NCBI GenBank assembly: GCA_026692845.1
Contig: JAPLNM010000116.1
Span: forward strand, 1-46,807
Direction of reading: 5' to 3'
DNA length: 46,807 nucleotides
Source of the DNA: Planctomycetota bacterium
Lineage (GTDB): Bacteria; Planctomycetota; Planctomycetia; Pirellulales; Pirellulaceae
Shown: positions 26,617 to 35,032 of the stretch, piece by piece
Position numbering within the stretch: position 1 is the stretch's first letter
Layout: every line of letters starts with the position of its first letter
Program-made: the position numbers and the translations under genes
The notes under the pieces: generated by a model
What the model saw: only the letters and a program-made list of their open reading frames with translations
What the model was told of the DNA's origin: nothing
Databases searched by the model: none

Positions 26617-28800
26617 TTACCGACCGCCCTGCTGCTGGCTCGATCCGCGTCGGCCTGCGCTGCTTCGACCCGCTTGGATCAACTCCTCTCGGCTGATCTG
26701 CCGATCGTTGTCGCGATCGATCCGAGAGAAACCAAAATCGCGAAGGACTTTCGGGGATTCCTCCCATCCGATGATGCCGTCTGCATTGGTGTCCCACTTG
26801 GCAAGGTAATCGTCGGCGTACTCGGTTGCTGCCGAATCGGCGGTTTCTTCAGCCGTTGACATCCCAACACTGGGCGGCTGGCCCTGTGCTTGGGTGCTCC
26901 GAGCGGCGATACTTCTGGCCGAGTTGTTTTGCGATGCGGGGAGACCCGGCGGCGTTCGTGGGCGGGCGACCTCAAAAAACGCGACGGCCATTTCCTCCCA
27001 AGTCTGATCGCCCCACATGATGAACTCACCGGGTGAGGGGTTGGTGGGGTTGGCATCCGAGTTGTCGAACGAGGCGGTGAATTCGAGTGTATCGATATCG
27101 GCAAGCGGAATCCGCTCGGTCCATTCGTAAGTATGTTGCCAATTGAAGTCATAGCGAGGGACCTTCAGGAGTATCTCCGTGCCCTCGGCCCGGCGGGCGC
27201 GGAGCTCAAAAGCCTTACCCCGCACGTGCATATGCGGCGATACGGCTAGCAACTCTCCGTCCTTAGGGAAACGAGGAACCCGCGCCGTGACTTGATGATC
27301 GCTCGCCCCGGGTGGGATTTCAAAGTCCTGGTCGATCCCAAGGACGGTATAGACCTCATGGCTGACGTTCGGCTCATCGACAAAGGTCAAACCGATTTTC
27401 GATAGATCGCTTGTGGCTCGGCCATTGGGCGTATAGTGCATCTGGAATACGAACTTCGAGCCTGCAGGAATCTTTCTGGCATAGCCTGGTGGAAATCGCG
27501 TGGCCATCTGGCCGGGCACATAAGCCGTCAGCCACCCGATCCCGATAAACTCCATGTCGTCCGGAGGTCGAATAAAGACGATCGCATGGTGCACCACCGA
27601 TGGATCCCCAGGGATGACTTGGGCCGCCGAAACCCACCGGTCCTCGGTGATCTTCGGATCGACGACAAAGTACTGATAATCGACGGTCCCCGAGGCTGGA
27701 ATCTTGTAGCCATTGGTGCTCATCGGAACGATCAGGTCCGGATCGCGCTCGAATCGCCAAGGGCTTTCTGAAACGCGCGATGTTGCGGGCTTGCTCACAT
27801 CGCTGAGCTTGCTGACTTCGCCGAGCTTGCTGAGGTCACCCAGGGGAGTACCCTGGCGAACCCACTGGCGAACGGTTTCAATTTCCTGGCGCGAGATCGA
27901 ACGGGTGTTCTTGAAAAGACCGTGCGCCGGGTCAGCGTGCCAAGGTGGCATGCGCCCAGTATCGATCGTCTCGAGGATCATCTCCGACCATCCTTGGAGC
28001 TCGGCCGTATCGTTGATGTCAAACGGCCCGATCTCGCCTGCTCGGTGGCATTCGGTGCAGTGTTTCTTGAAGATCGCCGCGACCGAGTCGGCATAGGTCA
28101 CCGAAGCGGTCTCGGGTTGGTCGCTCGAGGAGGGCTTGCGCACATAAGCGATCTTGCAACCGACCGGCTCGGTCATTGAGATCTCCGGAGTCTTGCCTGC
28201 CAAGACGGATTCCAAGGCGTTTGCAAGATCCTCGCGGGTGGTTTTCGAGCGGGTGATTCCCGGTGCGTATTGATCGTCGACGCGACCTCGATAAACGACT
28301 TGGTCTTGCGGATTGACCACGATGACCTCGGCAGTGCGGGTGACCTTCCAGGTCTGAGCATGGGTCTGCTCGGTGTCCTTGAGAATCGGGAATTGGATCT
28401 TCATCTCTTGGGCGAACTGCTCGATGTCTGCGACGCTATCCTGGGGGTTGCTCATGACACCGACCCACTCGATTCCACGCGACGCAAAGCGCTCGCGGAG
28501 CTCCCCGAGCCTCCTTGCATAGAGCTTGGCCACTGGGCAGTCGCAACCCAAAAATGCATAGACCCGCAGCTTCGAATCGGGATTCCAAGCGATGGGGATC
28601 TTGTCGACGGAGATCGTCTCCGGGGGTGCGGCCAAGGCCCGCGACGTGGGGTTTTCGATGGAGCCCCCGAACGTGCAAATCGCAAAGGCCATCGCGAAAA
28701 ACTTGCCTGTCCAAGCCGCTGAGGGACGAAGAGAATCCCGCATCGGAGGACCGAAAACAGAATCTCGAACCGTCGGCGGGTAGTGCGTAGAGAGTCTCAT
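26617..28800 (-). CDS. Redoxin / cytochrome c / copper monooxygenase (PHM-like) / EF-hand fusion
   Basis: An exported four-part protein of about 727 residues. After a hydrophobic N-terminus comes a thioredoxin/AhpC-like domain with 'FLGCDCPVAKLYA' (Cys86 and Cys88). A cytochrome-like segment follows with 'CTECHRAGEIGPFD' and the usual 'MPPWHADP'. Then comes a copper type II monooxygenase-like domain with all expected histidine ligands: 'VVHHAIVF' (CuA pair), 'FQMHYTPNG' (third CuA His) and 'SPHMHVRG' (CuB His-x-His), with 'EEMAVAFFEV' downstream. The C-terminus has two EF-hand loops, 'DTNADGIIGWEE' and 'DRDNDRQISREE'. The start is uncertain: ATG 28800 (chosen), 28743, or a far upstream ATG at 29031 that would overlap mutL. 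It is probably a secreted copper- and calcium-binding oxidoreductase; the substrate is unknown. Confidence 0.88.
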   Translation of the reverse strand: MRLSTHYPPTVRDSVFGPPMRDSLRPSAAWTGKFFAMAFAICTFGGSIENPTSRALAAPPETISVDKIPIAWNPDSKLRVYAFLGCDCPVAKLYARRLGELRERFASRGIEWVGVMSNPQDSVADIEQFAQEMKIQFPILKDTEQTHAQTWKVTRTAEVIVVNPQDQVVYRGRVDDQYAPGITRSKTTREDLANALESVLAGKTPEISMTEPVGCKIAYVRKPSSSDQPETASVTYADSVAAIFKKHCTECHRAGEIGPFDINDTAELQGWSEMILETIDTGRMPPWHADPAHGLFKNTRSISRQEIETVRQWVRQGTPLGDLSKLGEVSKLSDVSKPATSRVSESPWRFERDPDLIVPMSTNGYKIPASGTVDYQYFVVDPKITEDRWVSAAQVIPGDPSVVHHAIVFIRPPDDMEFIGIGWLTAYVPGQMATRFPPGYARKIPAGSKFVFQMHYTPNGRATSDLSKIGLTFVDEPNVSHEVYTVLGIDQDFEIPPGASDHQVTARVPRFPKDGELLAVSPHMHVRGKAFELRARRAEGTEILLKVPRYDFNWQHTYEWTERIPLADIDTLEFTASFDNSDANPTNPSPGEFIMWGDQTWEEMAVAFFEVARPRTPPGLPASQNNSARSIAARSTQAQGQPPSVGMSTAEETADSAATEYADDYLAKWDTNADGIIGWEESPKVLRDFGFSRIDRDNDRQISREELIQAGRSSAGRRGSSQQQGGR

Positions 28801-28966
28801 ACGGGGCTTGTCCAGGAAAATGCCGTAGTGGAGGTGTTTTAATACTCCTGTTTTATAGGAGAACCGGGGCAAACGGCAACTGTAGAAACCGATGAAGAAA
28901 GGGTAATCCCAATGTTTTTGGGTTTGAGGTCTACTTTCGGGGATCTGGCGATGCACGATCGGAAGA

Positions 28967-30985
28967 TTAGATCCGTTTGAACATTTTATCGAGCTGTTCT
29001 TTAGAGAAGAAAAGAGCCGTAGGGCGACCATGTGGGCAGTACTGTGTGTCGTGATAAAGATGTCGCTGCTCGAGCAATGCCGATATCTCTGGATCGCTTA
29101 AGCGATCCCCGGCCTTGATCGCTGCCTTGCACGCCATCATGTTCATCATCTCATCGAGGACATCCTGCGCGTTGACTTTTTTGCCGCCGGACATCAAGGC
29201 TTCGAGCACCGTCCTGAGCATCTCTTCGGGGGCACGCTTCGAGAGTATCGATGGGTAGGCGCTGAGCAGGACGGTATCGCCACCGAACGACTCGATTTCA
29301 AAGCCGATCTCGGCGAGCATCGCCTTCGACTCGATCGCCATGGCTGCCTCCGACGAGGTCAACTGGACCGTCGCAGGCATGAGCATCCGTTGACGATCCA
29401 ACGACCTTGAGAGCACCTTGGTCTTGATTTGCTCGAATAAGATCCGCTCGTGCAATGCGTGCTGATCGATGATCACCATCCCGGCTTCGTCTTGGGTGAC
29501 CAAGTACCGGTTGTGGATCTGGAAACCGATCGCTGGGGTCGATCCGAACCACTCGTGCGATCCGTCGGACCGGTTCGAAAGGCCAACCGAGGGGCCTTCG
29601 AATGGCATGCTCGATGCAGATCCCTCGGGCACTCGATCCGCCAACGACGATGAGGGAACTTGGGAGTCGCTCAGAGGGATCGCCGATGCGCTACCCGGCA
29701 ATGAAACTCCAGGCAATGACCCGCCCGGCAATGGATTCCCACTGCGGTAGGCCCCACCCGTGGGAAAGCCTGCCGTGGGAAAACCTGCAGGGGAAAAGCC
29801 TGCGGTTGAAAGGCCAGCATTGGGGAATGGCTGAAAGCTCGGCACGTTTTGCTGGGACCGAGCCCAATCCATCAAAGACGTATTGGATTCGAGTTCGACG
29901 GTTCGATTCCCAATGGCTTGACTCCCAATGGCTTGACCCTGCGTCGGGCTCCCTGCTGAATTCGGATCCCCTGCGTTGGGGGCTTTGGCAACCAGGTTCG
30001 AGGTGAGGAATCGGTGACGGATGGTATGGAGCAATCGGCTGTAAATCGCTCCGCTGTCTTCAAAGCGAACTTCGACCTTCGTCGGATGCACATTGACGTC
30101 GACCGTTTTCGGATCGATCTGCATCTGCAAAAAACAGATCGGCAAACGACCGACCATCAACAACCCTCGGTAGGCTTCCGAAAGCGCATGCTGCAAGGCT
30201 CGATCGCGGATGTAGCGACCGTTGAGGAACAGATACTGCATGCGGTTGTTGCTGCGCGAGACGCTCGGATCGGCGACATAGCCGCGTACCTTGACCTTCT
30301 CATCTTCATGCTCGACGCAGATCAAAGCGTCGGCGATCTCATCTCCAAAAAAAGCGCGGATCCGTTCCGACCATCGATTCGTCGGAGGCAAATCGTACTG
30401 GACCCGTTCGTTGCTGCTCAATATCATGTGCACGCTGGGAAAGGCCAAGGCGATCCGCGTGAAGGCTTCTACCACATGGCCCATTTCCGTCGAAGGTGTC
30501 TTCATGAATTTGCGACGGACCGGCGTGTTGAAAAACAGATGCCGCACTTCGATCGTCGTGCCGACATTCATCGCACAAGGCTTAATCGCCTCGCGATCCG
30601 ATCCTTGGGCCCGCAGTTCATAGCCGCTGTCGCTCGATGCAACCCGGCTTCGAAGCGTCATGTGGCTGATCTCGGCAATCGAGGCCAAAGCCTCGCCGCG
30701 GAATCCAAGCGTCCGCACGTCGAAAAGATCCTCCGAGTCGGCAAGCTTACTCGTCGCGTGCGGTGCTAAGGCCAACTCCAACTGCTCGGGCTCGATGCCG
30801 CACCCATTGTCGCTGATTCGCAGCAGCTCAAGGCCTCCGCCCGAGACCATCACCTCGATCAAATTCGAGCCGGCATCGATGCTGTTTTCCAACATCTCTT
30901 TGACCACGCTCGCAGGCCGCTCGATCACCTCGCCTGCTGCGATCTTGTTGACCAGACTTACCGGCAATTGACGTATGATTGGCAT
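28967..30985 (-). CDS. mutL: DNA mismatch repair protein MutL
   Basis: A 672-residue MutL. The N-terminal GHKL ATPase has 'NKIAAGEVIERPASVVKEMLENSIDAG', 'DNGCGI' and 'TLGFRGEALASI' (read in part). The C-terminal domain carries 'DQHALHERILFE', matching the DQHA(X)2E(X)4E metal-binding endonuclease motif, with 'ACKAAIKAGD' and 'CPHGRPTALFF'. It is therefore the nicking type found in bacteria lacking MutH. The linker between the halves (about 350-470) is long and made of tandem Ala-Gly-Phe and Leu-Pro-Gly units. The start ATG at 30985 has only a weak upstream site (GGGAG about 16 bases away). A good promoter lies at 31054-31081. No mutS is nearby. Confidence 0.96.
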   Translation of the reverse strand: MPIIRQLPVSLVNKIAAGEVIERPASVVKEMLENSIDAGSNLIEVMVSGGGLELLRISDNGCGIEPEQLELALAPHATSKLADSEDLFDVRTLGFRGEALASIAEISHMTLRSRVASSDSGYELRAQGSDREAIKPCAMNVGTTIEVRHLFFNTPVRRKFMKTPSTEMGHVVEAFTRIALAFPSVHMILSSNERVQYDLPPTNRWSERIRAFFGDEIADALICVEHEDEKVKVRGYVADPSVSRSNNRMQYLFLNGRYIRDRALQHALSEAYRGLLMVGRLPICFLQMQIDPKTVDVNVHPTKVEVRFEDSGAIYSRLLHTIRHRFLTSNLVAKAPNAGDPNSAGSPTQGQAIGSQAIGNRTVELESNTSLMDWARSQQNVPSFQPFPNAGLSTAGFSPAGFPTAGFPTGGAYRSGNPLPGGSLPGVSLPGSASAIPLSDSQVPSSSLADRVPEGSASSMPFEGPSVGLSNRSDGSHEWFGSTPAIGFQIHNRYLVTQDEAGMVIIDQHALHERILFEQIKTKVLSRSLDRQRMLMPATVQLTSSEAAMAIESKAMLAEIGFEIESFGGDTVLLSAYPSILSKRAPEEMLRTVLEALMSGGKKVNAQDVLDEMMNMMACKAAIKAGDRLSDPEISALLEQRHLYHDTQYCPHGRPTALFFSKEQLDKMFKRI
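29760..29834. repeat. 15-bp tandem repeat in the MutL linker, about 5 copies
   Basis: Units related to GTGGGAAAGCCTGCC start at 29760, 29775, 29790, 29805 and 29820, with increasing divergence. On the minus strand they encode Ala-Gly-Phe-X-X repeats. A separate 15-bp pair, TCCCAATGGCTTGAC, lies at 29907-29921 and 29922-29936 in the same linker. Confidence 0.9.
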
Positions 30986-31053
30986 CCGAGCAGTACTGAC
31001 TCCCTAAAGTTCTTATCCCTGCATGCAGCGTCTGGGGAATGATCTAAGCTGTG

Positions 31054-31081
31054 AGTATAAGCCTAGGTTCTTGCCCGGCAA
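31054..31081 (-). promoter_or_regulatory. Sigma-70-type promoter for mutL
   Basis: On the minus strand TTGCCG (31081-31076), a 16-bp spacer and TATACT (31059-31054) lie about 70 bp upstream of the mutL start. The -35 box is part of a small CCCGGC/GCCGGG palindrome (31074-31094). On the other strand, TATAAT at 31160-31165 is a good -10 box for the esterase gene, but no matching -35 box is visible. Confidence 0.45.
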
Positions 31082-31250
31082 CCCAGAAGCCGGGTTTCCG
31101 CTGAGGTTCCCTTCGCCAAGCTATCCTCGGAACGAATCGCTATCGGACTAATTTTCAGATATAATGGGGCTCCTCAAGGTCTCAATGCGACCTGCACCCA
31201 CCCCGCCATCCTTCGTACTGCTAGCGACTCTCTTGAAGCGAACCTAACGC

Positions 31251-32144
31251 ATGCCAATGAAATTCTCAGGAAACCCAAGCTCTCGATCCTTTGCTGTCGC
31301 CTTTTTTCTCGGGCTGGGAAGTCTCGGTCTGGGAAGTCTCGGGTTAGAGATTGCTAGCAATACGAATGTCGCCCAAGCCCAGGAGGCAACACAGGGGGCA
31401 ACACAGGAGGCAACGGAGCCTAAGCCTGTGGAACTGAGCAAACTCTACGAGCCTCGCGAGTTTGTCGGCAAGAGCGGCAATCCCCTGAAGTATCGGCTGA
31501 TCAAACCCGTCGATTACAAGTTCGGGAAAAAGTACCCGCTGGTCCTGTTCCTTCACGGAGCAGGCGAAAGAGGCGACGACAACGCCGCAACCCTAAGGCA
31601 CGCGGCCAAAGATCTCGCAAATCCACAGACCCGTGCGAAGTACCCGGCCTACGTCGTGATCCCTCAATGCCCGACGGGCAAAAAGTGGTCCGAAGTCGAT
31701 TGGTCCAAAGAGTCCAGCGAGCTACCTCAAGATCCCAGCGACCCGATGCAGTCGATCAAAGAGCTCATCGATGAGATGGTCGAAAACGCAGGCGTTGATC
31801 GGAATCGAATCTACATCACCGGCCTGTCGATGGGCGGCTACGGAACTTGGGATGCGATCGCTCGCTATCCTGGATTCTTCGCCGCTGCGGCTCCGATCTG
31901 CGGCGGAGGCGATCCGAAGACCGTCGAGAAATTCAAGTCGCTTCCCATATGGTGCTTCCACGGTGCGAAAGACCCGGTGGTCAAAGTCGTCCGCAGCCGA
32001 GAGATGATCGAAGCGCTCCAAAAAGTCGGATCCAACGCCAAGTACACCGAGTATCCAGAAGCTCAGCACGACAGTTGGACTCAGACCTATTCCAACCCGG
32101 AACTCTTGGATTGGATGTTCGCCCAACGCCGTGAGAGCAAGTAG
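31251..32144 (+). CDS. Secreted alpha/beta-hydrolase (esterase / predicted peptidase)
   Basis: A 297-residue exported serine hydrolase. The signal peptide (1-43) ends in an Ala-x-Ala type site (VAQAQ). The catalytic triad can be placed: Ser193 in 'TGLSMGGYGTW', Asp241 in 'GAKDPVV' and His273 in 'EAQHDSW', with the oxyanion-hole 'FLHGAGERGDDN'. This is the layout of phospholipase/carboxylesterase and COG4099 'predicted peptidase' proteins, which are common in planctomycete polysaccharide-degradation loci (acetyl or feruloyl esterases). The signal peptide and the adjacent spacer each contain tandem duplications encoding Leu-Gly-Ser-Leu-Gly and Ala-Thr-Gln-Glu repeats. It stands alone, 45 bp before a cytochrome gene. 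The substrate is unknown. Confidence 0.9.
   Translation: MPMKFSGNPSSRSFAVAFFLGLGSLGLGSLGLEIASNTNVAQAQEATQGATQEATEPKPVELSKLYEPREFVGKSGNPLKYRLIKPVDYKFGKKYPLVLFLHGAGERGDDNAATLRHAAKDLANPQTRAKYPAYVVIPQCPTGKKWSEVDWSKESSELPQDPSDPMQSIKELIDEMVENAGVDRNRIYITGLSMGGYGTWDAIARYPGFFAAAAPICGGGDPKTVEKFKSLPIWCFHGAKDPVVKVVRSREMIEALQKVGSNAKYTEYPEAQHDSWTQTYSNPELLDWMFAQRRESK
31314..31343. repeat. 15-bp tandem duplication in the esterase signal peptide
   Basis: CTGGGAAGTCTCGGT/G occurs at 31314-31328 and 31329-31343, extending the hydrophobic core by Leu-Gly-Ser-Leu-Gly. A second, 12-bp duplication (GCAACACAGGGG and GCAACACAGGAG, 31386-31409) follows just after the cleavage site. Confidence 0.9.
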
Positions 32145-32189
32145 CACGCTTCGGTAGGCTTTGGTTCTTCCTCGTAATCTTTAAACAAT

Positions 32190-33212
32190 ATGTTGCACCC
32201 GAGCTCCCGGCTCTTTCGATTCTCTCGACTTGGTCGTCTCGGTCGATTGTCCGTCATCGCGGTCGTCAACTGCATGCTGGCAAGCTTGCTCCTGGGCCTT
32301 ACGATCTGCGAGCAGACCTGGGCCCAAGAAACCTCAGCGCCTGAGAACCCAGTAAAGAACGATCCGGCCAAGTGGGTCGACTTCGCCAAGGACATCGCTC
32401 CAGTGCTACGTGAGCATTGCCTGAAATGCCATCGAGGCCCACAGCCCAAAGGTGGATTCGATATCACCGACCGCAGTGCACTCCTTGGATACATCACCCC
32501 AGGCTCGATCCAGGACAGCTCGCTGTGGAATGATTACCTGACGGCCAAACCGATCGCCCAAGACCCAGAGAGCTTGGTCATGCCACCCGATGGTCCTTTG
32601 TCGAAACCCAAACTCGCTCTGCTGAAATTGTGGATCGAAGAAGGGGCCGCTTGGCCCGATGGCGTTTCGATCGACCAAGACGATGCCGCAGCCAGCACGG
32701 CACTAGCTCCCAACGCCTCGATGGCACGACGCGTCTTTCTAGCCATCGGATACTTCCACCCGGCCATCGTCCACTTCCCGGTCGCTCTGCTAACGCTCAG
32801 CGGTCTATGCATTGCGTTGTCCTGGGTCTTCGGACAAGGCTGCGTGCGATTCGCTTACGCTTGCCTGATCCTCGGTGCGATCGGGGCGCTTGCAGCGTCC
32901 GTCATGGGATGGTCCTTCGCCGAAACCCGAGGGCTTATGGGCTGGACCGAAATGATCACCAGCACCGCCAGTGAGCAAGAGTCCAACGAGTTCTTTCATC
33001 GATGGCTCGGAACCCTCACGGCCCTTGCGAGCCTCGTTGCCGCCTGGATGGCTTACCGAGCCGGTAAGCCCGATGGAACCCGGCCCGGTTGGGGCTGGAA
33101 AACCGCCGCGCTGCTCTTGGCCGCACTGGTAGGACTCGTCGGTCATCAAGGGGGTGAAATGGTCTATGGCGATATCTTTGCCCAAGCCCTCGAGCAGATC
33201 AACCGACCTTAA
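32190..33212 (+). CDS. Cytochrome-c domain fused to DUF2231 membrane domain
   Basis: A 340-residue membrane protein. After an N-terminal signal or anchor (about 20-45) comes a planctomycete-type cytochrome domain with 'CLKCHRGPQPKGGFD' (Cys77, Cys80, His81) and the typical 'LWIEEGAAWPDG' end. The C-terminal half is DUF2231: four transmembrane helices starting with the signature 'HPAIVHFPVALL' (His residues near 195-200). Members are predicted membrane redox proteins, and the conserved histidines may bind heme or metal. The N-terminus has a short Arg-Leu-Gly tandem repeat. It probably takes part in electron transfer between the inner membrane and periplasmic cytochromes. Its stop overlaps nothing; the mutarotase gene starts 34 bp later. 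Confidence 0.88.
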   Translation: MLHPSSRLFRFSRLGRLGRLSVIAVVNCMLASLLLGLTICEQTWAQETSAPENPVKNDPAKWVDFAKDIAPVLREHCLKCHRGPQPKGGFDITDRSALLGYITPGSIQDSSLWNDYLTAKPIAQDPESLVMPPDGPLSKPKLALLKLWIEEGAAWPDGVSIDQDDAAASTALAPNASMARRVFLAIGYFHPAIVHFPVALLTLSGLCIALSWVFGQGCVRFAYACLILGAIGALAASVMGWSFAETRGLMGWTEMITSTASEQESNEFFHRWLGTLTALASLVAAWMAYRAGKPDGTRPGWGWKTAALLLAALVGLVGHQGGEMVYGDIFAQALEQINRP

Positions 33213-33246
33213 GTTTCTTTTTCTCCCAACACACCATCATGCTAAC

Positions 33247-33696
33247 ATGCTAAACAGCCAACTGATCCACCCCGAGATCTCTCGCATCCTGGCCCAAGCC
33301 GGTCATCATGCAACGATCCTAATCGCCGACGGAAACTATCCGGCCTCGAGCAAACGCGGACCCCGTTCGGAAGTCATCAGCCTCAATCTCATGCCCGGAC
33401 TCGTGACCTGCAACCAAGTCCTCCAAGCGATCCTCTCGGCTATACCCGTCGAAGCGATCCGGACCATGCAAACCGAAAAATCAGGACCTTATGCCCTCGA
33501 ATCCGACCCTCCAGTCTGGATCGACTATCGCAAAACCATGCGCGATGCAGGCCTGCAACTCGATATTCTTCCGGTCGACAAATGGGAATTCTACTCGGCA
33601 GTCGCCACCGATGACCACGTCCTGACGGTCCAAACAGGCGATACCCAACGCTACGCAAACATCCTGCTCTCGGTCGGCGTTCGTATGTTCCCCTAA
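33247..33696 (+). CDS. RbsD/FucU-family sugar mutarotase
   Basis: A 149-residue cytoplasmic protein that interconverts pyranose/furanose or alpha/beta forms of ribose or fucose. The start is ATG 33247 (MLNSQLIHPEISRILAQAGHH). A longer in-frame start at 33154 would overlap the preceding gene by 59 bp and adds unrelated sequence. His20 and Asp28 in 'AGHHATILIADGNYP' match the catalytic residues known for RbsD, and the C-terminal 'TGDTQRYANILLSVGV' is the family ending. The length and 'PASSKRGP' segment suggest the FucU side of the family. No ribose or fucose transporter or kinase is adjacent, so the in vivo sugar is unknown. The start codon sits in an 8-bp tandem duplication. Confidence 0.9.
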   Translation: MLNSQLIHPEISRILAQAGHHATILIADGNYPASSKRGPRSEVISLNLMPGLVTCNQVLQAILSAIPVEAIRTMQTEKSGPYALESDPPVWIDYRKTMRDAGLQLDILPVDKWEFYSAVATDDHVLTVQTGDTQRYANILLSVGVRMFP

Positions 33697-33734
33697 TCGA
33701 TCGACTTCCACACCGATTCCAAAGGCCTACTGCC

Positions 33735-35006
33735 ATGCTCCGAAGGATCCGACGGCTCGCTCTTTGTCTCCCTGCGATGGCTATCGCGTCGTGCGGTTTT
33801 TCTGCTTTCGCTCAGGAGTCACCCGCCGATCGTTTTCGGGGCAACCAAGGCTCCGGAGCTTATCGCGAATGCTCGGTTGCGATCCCATGGAAAGACCAAG
33901 AGGTCGTCAAGCTCGATCTGCCCGGGATTGGAAACGGCTCGCCGGTCGTCTGGCAAACCACCGCCGAGACCCCGCGAGCCTACCTGCTGTCGGCCTCTGC
34001 CTCCGATGCGACGCGCCATGTGATCGCAGTCGATTTGGCGAAAAATACGGTTTTGTGGGACAAGTCCTACACGTCGACGATGCATCGCTTGCACCAGTTT
34101 ACCACCTACGCCTCATCGACCCCGGCGGTCGATTCAAACGGTGTCTACATCGCCTGGGGGGAACCCGAACACGTCTATGTCAAACACCTGGGGCATGACG
34201 GCCAAGAGATCTGGTCTCGCGATTTCGGTAGGTATGTCTCTCAACACGGATTTGCCACCTCCCCGATGCTCCTGGACGGAAAACTTTATCTGCTCGATAG
34301 CCAGGACGCTGAGGAACTCGAAGCAGGAGTCGAGCCTGGGCAAGACCGCATGTTGGCATTGGATGCCAAAACCGGTCAAACGGTATGGGAACGCAAACTG
34401 CCGACCAAACGGGTTTGCTATGGGTTACCCAATGTTCGAACACTGCCCGACGGGTCCAAAGAACTCGTCTGCGCGACGACCGCCCTGGGAATCTTCGGGC
34501 TCGATCCGAGCACCGGAGAGATCAAGTGGAATCACGATTGCTTCAAGCAACGGATCTGCGCGTCGACCTTGCTTGTCGGACCCCTGGCAATCGCCTCGCA
34601 CGGCTCTGGAGGAGGAAGGGACAACATGCTTGTAGCCTTTGACATGGATACTCAAGAAGAACGCTTCCGAATCCAACGCGCAGCACCCTATGTGCCTACA
34701 CCGGTGGCCCAAGGCGGTTTGTTGTTCCTCTGGTCCGATTCCGGGATCGTCTCGTGTGTCAAGCTCGAGGATGGCCAAGTCCTCTGGAGCGAACGCATCG
34801 GAGGGAACTTCTTCTCCTCACCGATCCTCCTAGGTGACCGACTTGTAAACGTCTCTGACACCGGCACTGTGACGATCCTGGCTGCGAGCGACAAGTTCCA
34901 AAAGCTCGGCTCGATCAGCACCGATGCGACCGTGCGCGCGACGTTGGTCGCTTCCCAAGACACGCTGCTTCTGAGAACCTACGAGCAGCTTTGGATCATC
35001 CGCTAA
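33735..35006 (+). CDS. Secreted PQQ-like beta-propeller protein
   Basis: A 423-residue exported protein with a signal peptide (1-26, ending in SAFAQ). The rest is an eight-bladed PQQ-type propeller of the BamB-like kind. Blade motifs recur: 'VIAVDLAKNTVLWDKSY', 'GQEIWSRDFG', 'MLALDAKTGQTVWERKL', 'GLDPSTGEIKWNHD' and 'LEDGQVLWSERIGG'. Such propellers are common in planctomycetes, either as scaffolds or as quinone-linked dehydrogenases; there is no obvious catalytic Asp or Glu pair to support the latter. An ATG at 33735 after CCTACTGCC is the only plausible start. The gene lies 15 bp upstream of the region leading into hpt and could be co-transcribed with it. Confidence 0.87.
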   Translation: MLRRIRRLALCLPAMAIASCGFSAFAQESPADRFRGNQGSGAYRECSVAIPWKDQEVVKLDLPGIGNGSPVVWQTTAETPRAYLLSASASDATRHVIAVDLAKNTVLWDKSYTSTMHRLHQFTTYASSTPAVDSNGVYIAWGEPEHVYVKHLGHDGQEIWSRDFGRYVSQHGFATSPMLLDGKLYLLDSQDAEELEAGVEPGQDRMLALDAKTGQTVWERKLPTKRVCYGLPNVRTLPDGSKELVCATTALGIFGLDPSTGEIKWNHDCFKQRICASTLLVGPLAIASHGSGGGRDNMLVAFDMDTQEERFRIQRAAPYVPTPVAQGGLLFLWSDSGIVSCVKLEDGQVLWSERIGGNFFSSPILLGDRLVNVSDTGTVTILAASDKFQKLGSISTDATVRATLVASQDTLLLRTYEQLWIIR

Positions 35007-35032
35007 CGCATTCTTTGTAGTTGGAACACTGC

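Noticed and set aside
33154-33246. Longer start for the RbsD/FucU gene inside the cytochrome/DUF2231 gene
   Set aside because: The added residues are the preceding gene read in another frame. Starting at 33247 places the catalytic His at position 20, as known for RbsD.
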